Notes under the pieces: generated by a model
What the model saw: the letters and a program-made list of their open reading frames with translations, nothing else
Database searches by the model: none
Told to the model about the DNA's origin: nothing
From: Pseudisothecium myosuroides
Taxonomy: Eukaryota > Streptophyta > Bryopsida > Hypnales > Lembophyllaceae
Assembly: GCA_951799445.1 (NCBI GenBank)
Contig: OX637287.1
Coordinates: 34,242,224-34,306,223 of the forward strand
Direction of reading: 5' to 3'
Length of the DNA stretch: 64,000 nucleotides
Position numbers and translations under genes: made by a program
Shown here: one piece after another, positions 62,644-64,000 of the stretch
Layout of the letters: every line of letters begins with the position of its first letter
How positions within the stretch are numbered: the stretch's first letter is position 1

Positions 62644-63065
62644 TTTCCCTTTTAAAGGACGGGCTGGTGACCATGGAAGTCATCCCTTTTGAAACCGTAT
62701 GAATCATTGGTTTTAAAAAAATCATCCAAAAGCACTCATTGGAAGTCAAACTACTCTACAATATAACATTCAGTAGCACTAGTTACAAGTGCCTTGGCTC
62801 TACAATGTTGGTTGTGGGATATTCCACACCCAACAACCTCTATATCCTCCACCTGTTAATAGTTACTGATGAAGGACTATTGGGTGTGGAATATTCCACA
62901 CCCAGCACTATAGAGCCAAGGCAATGTCAGCCAATGCTATTGAATGTTATGAAGATCTTTCTTTTTCACGCAAAAATCGGAGGATGAATAGCTACACTTC
63001 TGCCCTACTTACAAGGATTCTCTGTCATTCATCCACCAAAAAGTAGTTGTGGCGTCCTTGGTTAA
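62644..63065. mobile_element. TTAA-type MITE interrupted by another element
   Basis: The outer parts (AAAGGACGGGCTGGTGACCA, CTCATTGGAAGTCAAACTAC on the left; GGAGGATGAATAGC and CCTTGGTTAA on the right) belong to the GTCCTACAC-core subfamily. The middle (62763-62950) is a different inverted-repeat element. Confidence 0.75.
62763..62950. mobile_element. Inverted-repeat element with ATAACATTCA ends, nested
   Basis: About 70-base terminal inverted repeats: ATAACATTCAGTAGCACTAG, then TGCCTTGGCTCTACAATG and GGGATATTCCACACCCAA on the left, with their complement on the right. No target duplication could be seen. A half copy is at 34770-34865. The short frame 62739-62987 is read through it and is not a gene. 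Confidence 0.75.
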
Positions 63066-63362
63066 AATTCAAACTACAAACTACCAAATACAAAGGAAAC
63101 TACAACTAAAACTGTCCAAGTAGTAAGTGTCTGAGTATGGGTGCCACTATAAAAAATTTCTTCATTTTTGGTGGAACTTGTTGGCAATTACAAGGATTCA
63201 CCAAATTCACATTGATAGTAATTTTTGGATGTTGTATGATTGAACTATGAAATGTCTAAAGTGCACCCAAAATTGACACTAAACTCTTTTCATTCAGAAG
63301 GTTTACATTCTAGGACATATGAACCTAGATGGTTTGTACTATAGGGTTGAAATGAAGTGCAT

Positions 63363-63584
63363 TTAACCCTGTAAGAAAGCCACAGGCACTAATGTTTGAT
63401 GGATGACAAAGAATTCATCTGTATAGGACAGAAGTGCAGATTTTCATCTTTGGAGTTTTGTGTGAAAAGGGAAGGTCTTGTATTGTAGTTTGACCTCCAA
63501 TGAGTGCTTTTTTTTTTTTTTAAGCAAATGATTCATCCAATACTATAAAGGATGATTTCTACTAGCCCGTCCTTTTGAGGTTAA
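63363..63584. mobile_element. TTAA-type MITE, GTCCTACAC-core subfamily
   Basis: Starts TTAACCCTGTAAG and ends CCCGTCCTTTTGAGGTTAA. The interior matches 48348-48631 in the same orientation. Confidence 0.75.
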
Positions 63585-64000
63585 CCCCTAAAGTATTTGA
63601 TCCATTGTGAAATGGTCAAACTTTTGCCTTTTAAATTGTGTTCAAACAAAAATCTTATATTTTTATTACTATGTGAATTATATGTAAGAAATTTTGATTT
63701 GTTTCATAAAAATTGTAATTGCTATCATTTTTGTTGCAAAATTTGAACATAAATAATTAAAAATAGAAAAAACAATCCAAATGATTTGAATTTTTCAAGA
63801 GATACAACTAGCAATGAAGATTAGTGCAAAAAAAATTCCAGTTGGTTATTTTATTTTTACACCCTAAACAACCACAACAAAGACCTTGAAGTCAAATTTG
63901 ACTATCAACCAAATTTTCCTTTTGTTTTAATAGGTGCATAAAATTTTCATATTTTTTGCTAGTGGAAAAATGTATTTTCCATTTCCACTGTTTTTTCCAA
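63581..64000. mobile_element. TTAA-type element, left part (cut by window end)
   Basis: Starts TTAACCCCTAAAGTATTTG at the same TTAA that closes the preceding MITE. AT-rich interior; the right end is outside the window. Confidence 0.55.

Noticed and set aside
62739..62987. 82-residue frame
   Set aside because: Entirely inside nested mobile elements.

Overview
The window looks like nuclear DNA of a land plant. Genes have many GT-AG introns. They include a chloroplast Ycf54/LCAA protein, an FtsHi3-type AAA protein, an ARFB-class GTPase, a plastid-type 3-dehydroquinate synthase and a P-type PPR protein. Short runs of the plant telomere unit (CCCTAAA) occur in one intron. The rest is AT-rich and packed with miniature inverted-repeat elements. 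I saw no intact retrotransposon reading frame. Few introns in several housekeeping genes and the unusual repeat set hint at a non-flowering plant (bryophyte or lycophyte), but this is weak inference.

Layout. 1-712: last exons of a GNAT acetyltransferase (+), with a TTAA-type element in the preceding intron. 1944-4303: Ycf54/LCAA (-), five exons, tail to tail with the GNAT gene. 4.3-10.3 kb: gene-poor block with shared repeats, foldback elements, a decayed Tc1-like transposase and several MITEs. 10296-15728: FtsHi3-like gene (+), six exons, with two copies of one MITE in consecutive introns. 18792-21879: ARFB-type GTPase (+). 23280-25403: 3-dehydroquinate synthase (+). 27318-29769: PPR protein (+), whose intron shares a dispersed repeat with the dehydroquinate synthase intron. 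31.7-32.2 kb: fragment of a charged helical protein interrupted by a hairpin. 38237-38551 and 51119-51424: two members of a small basic protein family I do not recognise. 57.4-58.6 kb: a GC-rich broken gene. Most other DNA from 32 kb onward is MITEs, tandem repeats and featureless AT-rich sequence.

Functionally, Ycf54 (chlorophyll synthesis), FtsHi3 (probably chloroplast envelope) and dehydroquinate synthase (shikimate pathway) are nuclear genes for plastid functions. ARFB acts in membrane traffic and the PPR protein in organelle RNA metabolism. They sit as independent genes, not an operon.

The most notable structural signal is a large set of short elements ending in TTAA plus C-rich inverted repeats. 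They belong to several sequence families, sometimes abut and share one TTAA, and in one case share their core with an element that has Stowaway-type ends. Exon coordinates were inferred by eye from splice sites and reading-frame continuity.
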